This document shows, in pieces, positions 27,452-34,565 of a stretch of 64,000 nucleotides of DNA. Positions within the stretch are counted from its first letter, which is position 1. Every line of letters begins with the position of its first letter. A program made the translations under genes and the position numbers. This DNA is from Cloacibacillus sp. An23 (GTDB lineage: Bacteria; Synergistota; Synergistia; Synergistales; Synergistaceae): assembly GCF_002159945.1 (NCBI RefSeq), contig NZ_NFJQ01000001.1, forward strand, positions 186,001-250,000, given 5' to 3'. The notes below the pieces were generated by a model, which saw only the letters and a program-made list of their open reading frames with translations, made no database searches and had not been told where the DNA came from.

Positions 27452-27537
27452 TGGTGCCGGAGGGGGGGGTCGAACCCCCACGGGTGTTACCCCGGAGGAT
27501 TTTGAGTCCTCTGCGTCTGCCATTCCGCCACTCCGGC
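27452..27537 (-). tRNA. tRNA-Leu (anticodon CAA)
   Basis: 86 bases including an encoded CCA. The acceptor stem GCCGGAG pairs with CTCCGGC. The T arm has GGGGGTTCGACCCCC, the anticodon loop is CTCAAAA with anticodon CAA, and a long variable arm (CGGGGTAACACCCG) marks a class II tRNA. Confidence 0.95.
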
Positions 27538-27850
27538 ATTTGGTTTGTTCAGTGCTGGTCAGGTTTTTCCGTTTCCCCGCATTTGCGGGCTTGTGCGTGT
27601 CAGAAAAAGTGCGCACCTCGCCAGTCCACCGACATGACACTCGGGTATTTTAGCATTGTACAGCCGTTTTCGGCAAGTTTTTCCACGACGTTAGAACGGC
27701 GCTTACGTTTGCGCTTCCGCCTCACTCCCTCTGCGACTTCGGCTCGCCCTTGGCGAACGGCGTTTGAGATATGGCGGCGCTCATGATAGAATTGTTGAGA
27801 GTAATCAGATTACACGCGACGCACAAAAAATAATTCGTGGAGGTGCAGAT
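27538..27850. other. intergenic region upstream of the small regulator-like gene
   Basis: No gene seen. Holds the tRNA-Leu promoter side and, at its right end, GTGGAGGTGCAGAT as the ribosome site of the next gene. TTGAGAGTAATCAGATTACACG near 27791 contains a short TAATC/GATTA dyad. Confidence 0.4.
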
Positions 27851-28111
27851 ATGAACTGTTATCAGATAATGGCGGTAAGGATACTTGACCGCGGCAAGAG
27901 CGCCGTTGAGGTGCAGAGAGTTCTGACGGAGCACGGGTGCGCGATACTTACAAGGCTCGGCCTGCACGATCAGTCCGTTCCTGGGACATGTTCCCCATCC
28001 GGACTGCTCGTCCTTCAGCTCTGCTGCGACGCGGATACTTCCGCGGGGCTCGAGAAAAAACTTAATTCGCTTGACGGCGTAAAGGCGAAGCTGGTGGACC
28101 TGTCCGACTAA
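27851..28111 (+). CDS. TM1266-like (iron-only hydrogenase system regulator family) small protein
   Basis: 86 residues from the ATG 6-7 bases after GGAGGTG; a longer frame upstream is not supported. Pattern: a beta strand IMAVRILDRGKSAVEVQRVL, then LTEHGCAILTRLGL, and at the end LNSLDGVKAKLVDL. This resembles the ACT/NikR-C-like fold of the TM1266 family, small proteins annotated as regulators of [FeFe]-hydrogenase loci. No hydrogenase gene is near. Followed at once by a strong terminator, so monocistronic. Confidence 0.6.
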   Translation: MNCYQIMAVRILDRGKSAVEVQRVLTEHGCAILTRLGLHDQSVPGTCSPSGLLVLQLCCDADTSAGLEKKLNSLDGVKAKLVDLSD

Positions 28112-28115
28112 CGCT

Positions 28116-28149
28116 GCGCCGCCGCGTCCGGTCAAAAACGCGGCGGCGC
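28116..28149 (+). terminator. intrinsic terminator of the TM1266-like gene
   Basis: Perfect 12-bp stem GCGCCGCCGCGT / ACGCGGCGGCGC with a 10-base loop, then TTTCC; starts 5 bases after the stop codon. Confidence 0.8.
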
Positions 28150-28274
28150 TTTCCAACACAAGAACAAGCTCCAAAAGCCGATAATACCAAGCGCCGCGGA
28201 AACACGGGCGCTTTTCGGAAAAACGCCCGCGCGTCCCGCCCAGCGAAGATTTGATAAAAAAGGACATCAAGCTC

Positions 28275-28664
28275 CTACGCCATGCGCGTGATAAGCACCT
28301 CGTCCGCAGCGTCCCACGGCGGAGAGACGATACAGAGAAACTCAAGCCTTTCGTCTCCGTCGTTGACGATGTACTGCTCAGCTCCGCATGGGACGGCTGC
28401 GCATACTCCTGCGCGCAGCGCGGCTGTTTCGCCTCCGGCATGCAATATGCCTGTGCCGGAAAGCACCACATAAGTTTCGGCGGAAGTTTTCAAAAAATGC
28501 GGCACGGTGCGTCCGCGAGGCTCGATGTAGGCGTGGGCTAATGAATACGCTCCGAACGGCAAAGCATCGCGCAGCGGATGCGCGGCCTCGGCGAGTATAC
28601 ATCCGTCGCCTGCGGCGAAATGTTTCAATTCATATATATTTTTCACAACAAGCCCGCCGTTCAC
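28275..28664 (-). CDS. cupin-domain protein
   Basis: 129 residues from a GTG at 28664 preceded by AGAGGTG; the frame extends upstream through the tRNA-Val region but is not coding there. A single cupin barrel: EPRGRTVPHFLKTSAETYVVLSG, broken over residues 58-80, is motif 1. It retains the His and Glu, with Thr where one metal His is common. GVCAAVPCGAEQYIVNDGDERLEFLCI is motif 2, also across more than one strand. Metal binding may be weakened. Role unknown; such small cupins are sugar isomerases, dioxygenases or sensors. Confidence 0.75.
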   Translation of the reverse strand: MNGGLVVKNIYELKHFAAGDGCILAEAAHPLRDALPFGAYSLAHAYIEPRGRTVPHFLKTSAETYVVLSGTGILHAGGETAALRAGVCAAVPCGAEQYIVNDGDERLEFLCIVSPPWDAADEVLITRMA

Positions 28665-28825
28665 GCCAGCACCTCTTTCAAAAAAGCTCCTCTCATATAT
28701 TATAAACTGCCGCAGCGAAGAGAACGAAATGGCCGCTGACGCCAGATTCTTGAAAATAGAGAAGCGGTATAAACGGATGGGAATAAAGGTCTTGAGTACA
28801 TACAGAGTACAAGGCAATAAAAAAA

Positions 28826-28849
28826 GGTTTTCAGGAAGTCCCGAAAACC
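28826..28849 (-). terminator. intrinsic terminator of tRNA-Val
   Basis: Seven-bp stem GGTTTTC / GAAAACC with a 10-base loop, then seven T on the minus strand, 12 bases past the tRNA 3' end. Confidence 0.8.
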
Positions 28850-28861
28850 CTGTGATTGCAA

Positions 28862-28936
28862 TGGTGGGCGATAGAAGAATTGAACTTCTGACCTCTTCCG
28901 TGTCAAGGAAGCGTTCTACCTCTGAACTAACCGCCC
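28862..28936 (-). tRNA. tRNA-Val (anticodon GAC)
   Basis: 75 bases with encoded CCA. Acceptor GGGCGGT pairs with ATCGCCC (one mismatch). The D arm GTTCAGAGGTAGAAC, the anticodon stem CTTCC/GGAAG with loop TTGACAC (anticodon GAC) and the T arm AGAAGTTCAATTCTT are all visible. Confidence 0.95.
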
Positions 28937-29099
28937 AACGAGTAGATATTCTACAGAGGGAAGTGCTATCTGTCAACACTTTTTTCTAAAGGACGTGAGA
29001 AAAAAATTTGGGGGCCGGATTCGTGCCTTCGGAGGCGGAGCGGACGCGGCGGAAATATAATATAATAGCGCGAGGACAAATACTTTAGGAGGGGTTTGC

Positions 29100-29576
29100 G
29101 TGAAGACTATAACCCTGTCGCATTATACTATGAAAGGCATCGAGCCATCGCCGTGGAGACAGACATGGGACAATCTCGTACATTTCGCGTCGCGCATGGC
29201 TCCGAAGCTTGCGCCGCTCGGCTTTCAGCTTAAGCTGCGCAAAGCGGAACTTGAGGAGCTTACGCAGGACAATCTTATGACGGCGAATATGGTGACTATC
29301 GAATGTCCCGACAACGACACCCCGGAAACGCCTATAGAGAATATGCTTATGTTCGAGCTTGATTTTACGCCGTGCCCTGAGTGCGTGACTCCGGACGGTC
29401 AGGAATTCCCGTGCCGCACGTTTACAAGTTTCGGCGGCGAGGTCTGCCAGGCTCTGCCGGAGGAATTTTTTATGGAAGCGGCGCTGCGCGTCGTGTTCAA
29501 GTCGCAGCACGAGTGCTCGTGCCATTGCGGCGAATGCGGAAGCGGATGCGGCGGCTGCTCGGGAGAAGGAGAGTAA
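29100..29576 (+). CDS. DUF2703-like Cys-rich protein
   Basis: 158 residues from a GTG with AGGAGGGG 5 bases upstream. The middle part, ending LMTANMVTIECP, then PIENML and TPCPECVTPDGQEFPCRTF, followed by ALPEEFFMEAALR, matches the layout of DUF2703 (helix - LEExLxxSN - PLExxL - CxxC - CRTxxxxG). The family is common in anaerobes with no known function. A C-terminal tail of six Cys within 18 residues (CSCHCGECGSGCGGC) could bind a metal or cluster. Three bases before the corrinoid adenosyltransferase gene, so probably co-translated. Confidence 0.58.
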   Translation: MKTITLSHYTMKGIEPSPWRQTWDNLVHFASRMAPKLAPLGFQLKLRKAELEELTQDNLMTANMVTIECPDNDTPETPIENMLMFELDFTPCPECVTPDGQEFPCRTFTSFGGEVCQALPEEFFMEAALRVVFKSQHECSCHCGECGSGCGGCSGEGE

Positions 29577-29578
29577 AG

Positions 29579-30085
29579 ATGGCTAAGCTTGTTATCACGA
29601 CGAAGGGCGGGGACAAGGGGACGACTTCGCTTGCGAACGGCGAGCGCGTCGCTAAGGACGACCGCCGCGTGGAGCTTTACGGAACGGTAGACGAGTGCCA
29701 AGCCGCGCTCGGAATGGCGCGCGCATTCTGCGATGACGAAAAGACGGCGCTGGATATATATTTCATCGAGGATTATCTTTTCGGCGCTATGGCCTATTTC
29801 GCCAAGTGCGACTACGACGAGCCCGACCCCGCGATTTTAGAGAATATGTCTGACAGGGTGAAGGATGCGCTTCCGGACGACACGATGGCTTTCGTGCGTC
29901 CCGGCGACACCAAGTGCGGCGCGGCGCTGCATCTCGCGCGCACTATAGCGCGAAGGGCGGAGCGCGCTGCTACGCCGCTGTTCCGCGACGGAGAGATAAG
30001 CGAGAAAAGCTACAGGTTCCTGAACAGGCTTTCCGATGTGATTTATCTGTTGTCGCTGAAGGTCGACGCAGATTCTAAAAAGTGA
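29579..30085 (+). CDS. PduO-type corrinoid adenosyltransferase
   Basis: 168 residues. Transfers the adenosyl group of ATP to cob(I)alamin, making coenzyme B12 for mutases and aminomutases of amino-acid fermentation. ATP-binding TKGGDKGTTSLANGERVAKDD with LYGTVDECQ starts the protein (residues 8-42). ARRAERA and FLNRLSDVIYLLS near the end are the corrinoid-site helices. Slightly short of the family's 185-190. Forms a two-gene operon with the DUF2703-like gene, closed by a perfect terminator. Confidence 0.92.
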   Translation: MAKLVITTKGGDKGTTSLANGERVAKDDRRVELYGTVDECQAALGMARAFCDDEKTALDIYFIEDYLFGAMAYFAKCDYDEPDPAILENMSDRVKDALPDDTMAFVRPGDTKCGAALHLARTIARRAERAATPLFRDGEISEKSYRFLNRLSDVIYLLSLKVDADSKK

Positions 30086-30126
30086 CTAAAAGCGCCGCCG
30101 CGTACGCCGAGCGGCGGCGCTTTTAG
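30086..30126 (+). terminator. intrinsic terminator of the adenosyltransferase operon
   Basis: Perfect 16-bp stem CTAAAAGCGCCGCCGC / GCGGCGGCGCTTTTAG with a 9-base loop; starts one base after the stop codon. Confidence 0.85.
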
Positions 30127-30180
30127 AGCCTTGCGGGGAACCGCGCCGCAAAGCTGAAATTTAACGAAAGAGTAAATTTT

Positions 30181-30586
30181 ATGAGCTGCTCCAATCATAC
30201 CGATCCGCGCGGCGGTTTGGCCGTCCGGTTTATGGAATTCGACGGCGGAGTATATGATAAAGAATCCGTCACGATGGAAGCGCTTGACGAAATGACACGC
30301 TTCCCGCTGACGGAGCGCAGTGCTTCCGTCTTTCTCTCCGGACGAGTATGACGAGGACGGCGGGGCTTTCCTTACTGTGGATATACAAAACGGATGGGCG
30401 GCGGCCGCGTTCAACGACTGGGACGATGGCGGAAGGCCGTACATGTACCAGCCGGTCAACCGCGACGGCGGCGAGAAGGAAGACCCCGTCTATACCGGCG
30501 GACAGACGCCGGCCGCCGCGCGCAACGCGCTGCGGGGCACTGATCTCGCTGCTGAATGCGCACGCCGTTTCGCCGTGACGGGATAA
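30181..30586 (+). pseudogene. probable frameshifted small gene
   Basis: From the ATG at 30181 a 56-codon frame (MSCSNHTDPRGG... ending SGRV) stops at 30349. In the next frame an 88-codon reading (from about 30320 to 30586) continues with protein-like sequence: SPDEYDEDGGAFLTVDIQNG, then WAAAAFNDWDDGGRPYMYQP. The two fit as one ~130-residue protein broken by a one-base change between about 30310 and 30345. The second half has the acidic, Trp-containing look of contact-toxin immunity proteins of the Imm1 kind, but I cannot name it. No good ribosome site precedes it. Two small separate genes are the alternative. Confidence 0.45.
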
Positions 30587-31094
30587 CGTTGTCCGGGGCC
30601 GGAATTGGAACGGGCGGCATGACGAAGCGATTTCATGACGAAAGGCGCGGAGGCGGCCGCCCCCAACCTTTGGTCTTTGCATATTGGATATTCTAAATCA
30701 ACGATACAAAAAACGCCGTGCTGATTCGCGGCGCGCCCACTCCGTCCCAGCCCCTCCGTCCATTTATAATCATTTAACTTCTGGAGAAGAATCATAATTT
30801 GTCATAACGGTCTCGACCCGCTATTCAGCGTCTTGCACTTCCCGCGGCCTCACGTGTTTGAAGCCGCGAGATTCCGCGTCCGCGGGGAAACGCCCCCGGC
30901 TGGGCCAGCCCCGTTTCATCTGGCGCTAGCCGCGCGCTGTAGAAATTGCCGATATCCGATCACTCGGACGGCACGCGGCGCCGGAGCGCGGAATGACGGC
31001 AAATCCGACTATTTCTCGTTGATAGTTAAATGAGTATAAGGAATATGCGCGGAACAAACGGCGTGCAGCGTCTAAAAGCTCGGATGCGCGCTTT
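30587..31094. other. 508-base region with no recognisable gene
   Basis: Composition varies from GC-rich to AT-rich patches (30680-30800), with several short open frames that lack ribosome sites and family resemblance. Adjacent to the broken gene at 30181, so it may be decayed sequence. No tRNA, terminator or repeat stands out. Confidence 0.4.
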
Positions 31095-32405
31095 TCAGGA
31101 TTTTTTCTCCGCTTCGTCCTCCGTAGAGAATCTTTTCCAGAGACGTTTGAAGCGCTCTTCCATGCGCGCTTCCGCGCCGAGTTTGCCCGGGAAGTAGAAG
31201 CGCCGCACCTCCGGCAGATAGGCCTGAGGCGTCCAGTGGGCGGGGCTGTCGTGCGGGTAGACGTAGCCTTCGCCGTCGTTGCGCAGGTGGCTCGGCACTT
31301 CCATTATGTTGCCTTCGCGCACGTTTTTCTGCGCGGCCGCTATCGCGAGGTAGGCGCTGTTGCTTTTCGGCGCGGCGGCTAGGTATATGACCGCTTCGCC
31401 GAGTATGATGGACGCCTCCGGCATTCCTACGCGGTCTACGGCGGCGGCGGCGTTCTGCGCGACGACGAGCGCCATCGGGTCTGCGAGACCGACGTCCTCC
31501 GAGGCGAGTATGCAGAGGCGGCGCGTGATGAAGCGCAGGTCGTCGCCGGCTTCAAGCATTCGCGCGAGCCAGTATAGCGCCGCGTCGGGGTCGGAGCCGC
31601 GCACGCTTTTGATGAGAGCGGAGATGACGGCGTAATGGTCGTTCGAGTCGCGGTCGTAGCGCTGTATCGCGCGTCCGGTGCTCTGCGCGATTATCTCTTC
31701 CGTTAGGACGGAGCCGCCGCCCATCGCCGCGGCCGACACCGAGGCCTCGAGCCTGGTCAGAGCCTGGCGCGCGTCGCCGCCCGCGAGCGCCGCGATGTGC
31801 TCCAGCAGTTTTTTGTCCGCGCTCACGCCGAGGCGGCCCAGGCCGCGTTCTTCGTCGCTGAGCGCGCGTTCGAGCAGCGCGCATATATCCTCGGTTTTCA
31901 GCGGTTCGAGCGTGTAGACGACCATGCGCGAGAGCAGCGTTTTGTTTATCTCGAACCACGGATTCTCAGTCGTCGTGCCTACGAGTATGAGGCCGCCGGC
32001 CTCGACCGACGGGAGGAGCACGTTCTGCTGTTTTTTGTTGAAGTGGTATATCTCGTCCACGAAGGCTATCGCGGAGCGGCCCGTCGCGGCTTTCGAGGCG
32101 GCAGCCTCGTCTAGCAGGTCGCGCAGCGTCTCGACCTTCGCGCTGACGGCGTTTATCTCGAGCAGCTCGCGTCCCGTTGTTTTCGCCATGAGGCGCACGA
32201 GCGTAGTCTTGCCTACGCCGGGAGGGCCGTAGAGTATGCAACTCGGCACTTTGCCGCCTTCGAGCAGCACCCGCAGCGCTTTGCCGCGTCCGAGGATATG
32301 CCGCTGTCCCGCGTATTCGCCGAGCGAAGCGGGCCTCATGCGCTCGGCGAGCGGGACCTCGAAACTCGCGCGTTCCGTCCCGCCGAAGAGGCTGCTTTCA
32401 GGCAT
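31095..32405 (-). CDS. rarA: replication-associated recombination protein RarA (MgsA)
   Basis: 436 residues. AAA+ ATPase that acts at stalled forks and single-strand gaps. N-terminal PLAERMRPASLGEYAGQRHI, Walker A GPPGVGKTT, Walker B FVDEIYHFNK (His-Arg of the common FVDEIHRFNK changed to Tyr-His), sensor 1 GTTTENP and the C-terminal tetramer domain with SNSAYLAI and VPSHLRN. Normal length. It begins 2 bases after the HAD phosphatase stop, in a two-gene operon. Confidence 0.93.
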   Translation of the reverse strand: MPESSLFGGTERASFEVPLAERMRPASLGEYAGQRHILGRGKALRVLLEGGKVPSCILYGPPGVGKTTLVRLMAKTTGRELLEINAVSAKVETLRDLLDEAAASKAATGRSAIAFVDEIYHFNKKQQNVLLPSVEAGGLILVGTTTENPWFEINKTLLSRMVVYTLEPLKTEDICALLERALSDEERGLGRLGVSADKKLLEHIAALAGGDARQALTRLEASVSAAAMGGGSVLTEEIIAQSTGRAIQRYDRDSNDHYAVISALIKSVRGSDPDAALYWLARMLEAGDDLRFITRRLCILASEDVGLADPMALVVAQNAAAAVDRVGMPEASIILGEAVIYLAAAPKSNSAYLAIAAAQKNVREGNIMEVPSHLRNDGEGYVYPHDSPAHWTPQAYLPEVRRFYFPGKLGAEARMEERFKRLWKRFSTEDEAEKKS

Positions 32406-32407
32406 CG

Positions 32408-33397
32408 CTATATTTTCTTGCGTTCAAGATAACGCTGAAGGTCAAGCGAATTCTTCGGCGCGTTCAGCGGTTCCTCGCTTTCGGTGACGACCTCGGCGAG
32501 CGGGAAGCGCGTCGCGAGGAATTCGCGCGCGGCTTCGTGCATCGGCCTGCCCATCAGCGCCGTGTCGAAGGACGGGTTCTTCTTCCAGTCGTCTGGGGTG
32601 AACATCCTTTCGGGCTCCACGAATATTTTGCCGACGCCGAGCGCGGCGGCGCGCGCCAGCCAGCAGTCGGCGGTCGGCGACGGGGCGTCCGGCAGGGCGA
32701 AAGTCATCGCCGAGGCGTTGACGAGCCAGTGCTCGCTCTTCCTCGCGTATATCTCTCGGTATTCCCACGGCACCAGCGGCTTGGGCTCTTTCAGCTCCGC
32801 GACCAGGTCCGTCATTTTGGGGTACATCACGTCGGCCCACGCGCTCCACTCCGGATTTTCCCTCTGTACGAGCACGGCGCGCATTCCGGCGCGGCGCGCG
32901 CCCTGAAGGTCGTAGAGAAAGTCGCCGACGTACACGCAGCCCCTCGGGTCCGCGCCTATCTCCTCCGCCGCGGCGAAGAGCGCGCGCGGGTCCGGCTTGA
33001 TCCAGCGAGAGTTGTCGCGCGCCCGCGTGTTCGCGGGGAGTTCGACGCCTATCACTTCGGCGCCGCGTTTTATGACATTCATACAGTTCCTGGAAACGAC
33101 GCAGTAAGGCACTGAGTTCTCCTCGAGCCACGCCAGCAGCTCGAGTGCGCCGGGCACAGGCTCCGCGCGCTCGGCTCCGTCCATCTCGAGCGCCTCGAGC
33201 TCGGCGAAGAACGATTCGCGCATCTCCGGCTCGAGCGTGCAGGCCTCCTCGAGCAGCATAGCCCGGCGTCCGCCGTAATATTTTTCGCGCAGCGGGGTGA
33301 AATCGAGCCGCGTTTCCGCAATGACCCCGTCCCAGTCGAGAATGAAGCCAGACGCGCCCGCCGGTGTCCAGAAGGGCGATTTGATATCTATATTCAT
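32408..33397 (-). CDS. HAD-superfamily hydrolase with C-terminal extension
   Basis: 329 residues from the ATG at 33397 (GGAGG 6 bases upstream); the frame runs on upstream without support. HAD motif I is FILDWDGVIAETR (the second catalytic Asp is in DWD), motif II is VVSRN with Ser, motif III Lys is near WIKPDPRALF, and motif IV is CVYVGDFLYDLQGARRAGM, as in phosphoglycolate-phosphatase-like enzymes. The last ~110 residues are an additional region that I do not recognise. Co-transcribed with rarA, so a housekeeping damage-repair role (for example phosphoglycolate removal) is possible. Confidence 0.8.
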   Translation of the reverse strand: MNIDIKSPFWTPAGASGFILDWDGVIAETRLDFTPLREKYYGGRRAMLLEEACTLEPEMRESFFAELEALEMDGAERAEPVPGALELLAWLEENSVPYCVVSRNCMNVIKRGAEVIGVELPANTRARDNSRWIKPDPRALFAAAEEIGADPRGCVYVGDFLYDLQGARRAGMRAVLVQRENPEWSAWADVMYPKMTDLVAELKEPKPLVPWEYREIYARKSEHWLVNASAMTFALPDAPSPTADCWLARAAALGVGKIFVEPERMFTPDDWKKNPSFDTALMGRPMHEAAREFLATRFPLAEVVTESEEPLNAPKNSLDLQRYLERKKI

Positions 33398-33873
33398 GGC
33401 AAGCCTCCAAAACAGTAAATCCAAACCTAACGAATAAATAAAAACGTCATACGCGCGAAAAGGCGCGGAACGCGACGCAACTATATTATAGCTCAAATTT
33501 CCATATAAAATTGAGCCTTTTGCAAAAATTCGGCGCGGAAGGGAGGACGTGCGCGGCTCACATAAGGGCGGAGAAAGCCGCCGGCGCGCGAAAGGCAAAA
33601 TAAAACCCCGCGGGGCCGTGTATGGGAGGCCTTGACCCGTTCCTAACAGGATATAGGCTAAATGTCCGCCTGACTTGGTCGATAGCTAAGTATCTCCGCC
33701 GCCGTCGGACGAAATGCCTAACGGGATCAATTGTTGGCTCAAGACTCACCCCATATCACACGTACTCAGCAGGGCGAAAGATTAAACGGTTAATCTTCAA
33801 GCATGATTATAGCGGCGATATGAAAAAAAACAAGTGGCGCGCGGATTTTCCGACATCTTTCACCGCCAGAGCC
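33398..33873. other. 476-base region without a supported gene; contains an 8-bp inverted repeat
   Basis: An open frame at 33622-33900 (plus) has no ribosome site and overlaps the next gene's end. 33630-33660 has TTGACC followed by a TATAGG-like hexamer. A perfect dyad AAGATTAA / TTAATCTT (33778-33797, spacer ACGG) lies in a patch of lower GC. The sequence around 33640-33800 has neither coding bias nor tRNA shape. It may hold a small RNA or decayed DNA. Confidence 0.4.
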
Positions 33874-34431
33874 TCATTCGCCGCGAGCCAGAGCTTCTAG
33901 CTCGGCGTTCAGGGTGTCGCGCAGCCACAGACCGACTTCGGGCGAAGCGAGCATGTCCCGGTCGCCGTCGAGCGCTTCGACTATCTCGTCGGTGTCGAGC
34001 GTGAACTCCCTGCCGTTCAGAATGTGGCGGTATTTCCAACGCACGCGCGGAGAGCCCATGACGAGCGTCATCACTGTGGACGGCATGTCGCCGAGCGGCG
34101 GGCGGTCCACGCTGCTAAGGCTGAACGTCGCCGTCACTGTCGTCCCGCGTCCGAGCTCCGAGTCTATCGTCAGCCCTCCGCCGCAGAGTTCGGCGGACTG
34201 TTTAAGGAAGGGCAGCCCCATGCCGACGCGCCTCGTCGTCCGCGTCGTGGTGAACGGGTCGGTAACCCTGGCAGTGAACTCCGGGCTCATCCCCTTTCCG
34301 TCGTCCTTGACGGAAAACATCAGCAGGTCCTTCGCCTCGTCCTCCTCTATCGTTATCCCGACTTCCGTCGCGCCGGCCCTCGTGCTGTTTTCCGCTATGT
34401 CGAGAACATGCGCCGAAAGATCTTCGAGCAT
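33874..34431 (-). CDS. stand-alone histidine-kinase-type ATPase domain protein
   Basis: 185 residues; GGGGGAGTGGGGA precedes the ATG. GHKL fold boxes in order: N box LDIAENSTRAGATEV, G1 VKDDGKGM, F box DPFTTTR, G2 VGMGLPFLK and a final GRGTTVTATF. There is no dimerisation/phospho-acceptor His domain and no sensor. In thermophilic and anaerobic bacteria such solitary domains lie next to NADH-dehydrogenase-like hydrogenase genes; none is here. It could be an anti-sigma-type kinase or a structural ATPase. Confidence 0.8.
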   Translation of the reverse strand: MLEDLSAHVLDIAENSTRAGATEVGITIEEDEAKDLLMFSVKDDGKGMSPEFTARVTDPFTTTRTTRRVGMGLPFLKQSAELCGGGLTIDSELGRGTTVTATFSLSSVDRPPLGDMPSTVMTLVMGSPRVRWKYRHILNGREFTLDTDEIVEALDGDRDMLASPEVGLWLRDTLNAELEALARGE

Positions 34432-34565
34432 TCCCCACTCCCCCTCAGCCTGTGCCGCGCGGCGTTATTTACAAATGATTTATACAATTCGCGGCTCTTG
34501 ATAGTATAATCATATCATGTAGTTGCAAGGTTTGTTATCACCCGCATAGAAGGAGGCTCTTCTTT

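Noticed and set aside
28665-28979. N-terminal extension of the cupin gene through the tRNA-Val region
   Set aside because: The frame crosses a tRNA gene and its terminator; the GTG at 28664 with AGAGGTG is the sensible start.
30833-31033. 66-codon open frame in the gene-free region
   Set aside because: Starts without ribosome site and has the composition of random GC-rich sequence.
33622-33900. 92-codon open frame on the plus strand
   Set aside because: No ribosome site, no family resemblance, and it runs antisense into the end of the ATPase-domain gene.
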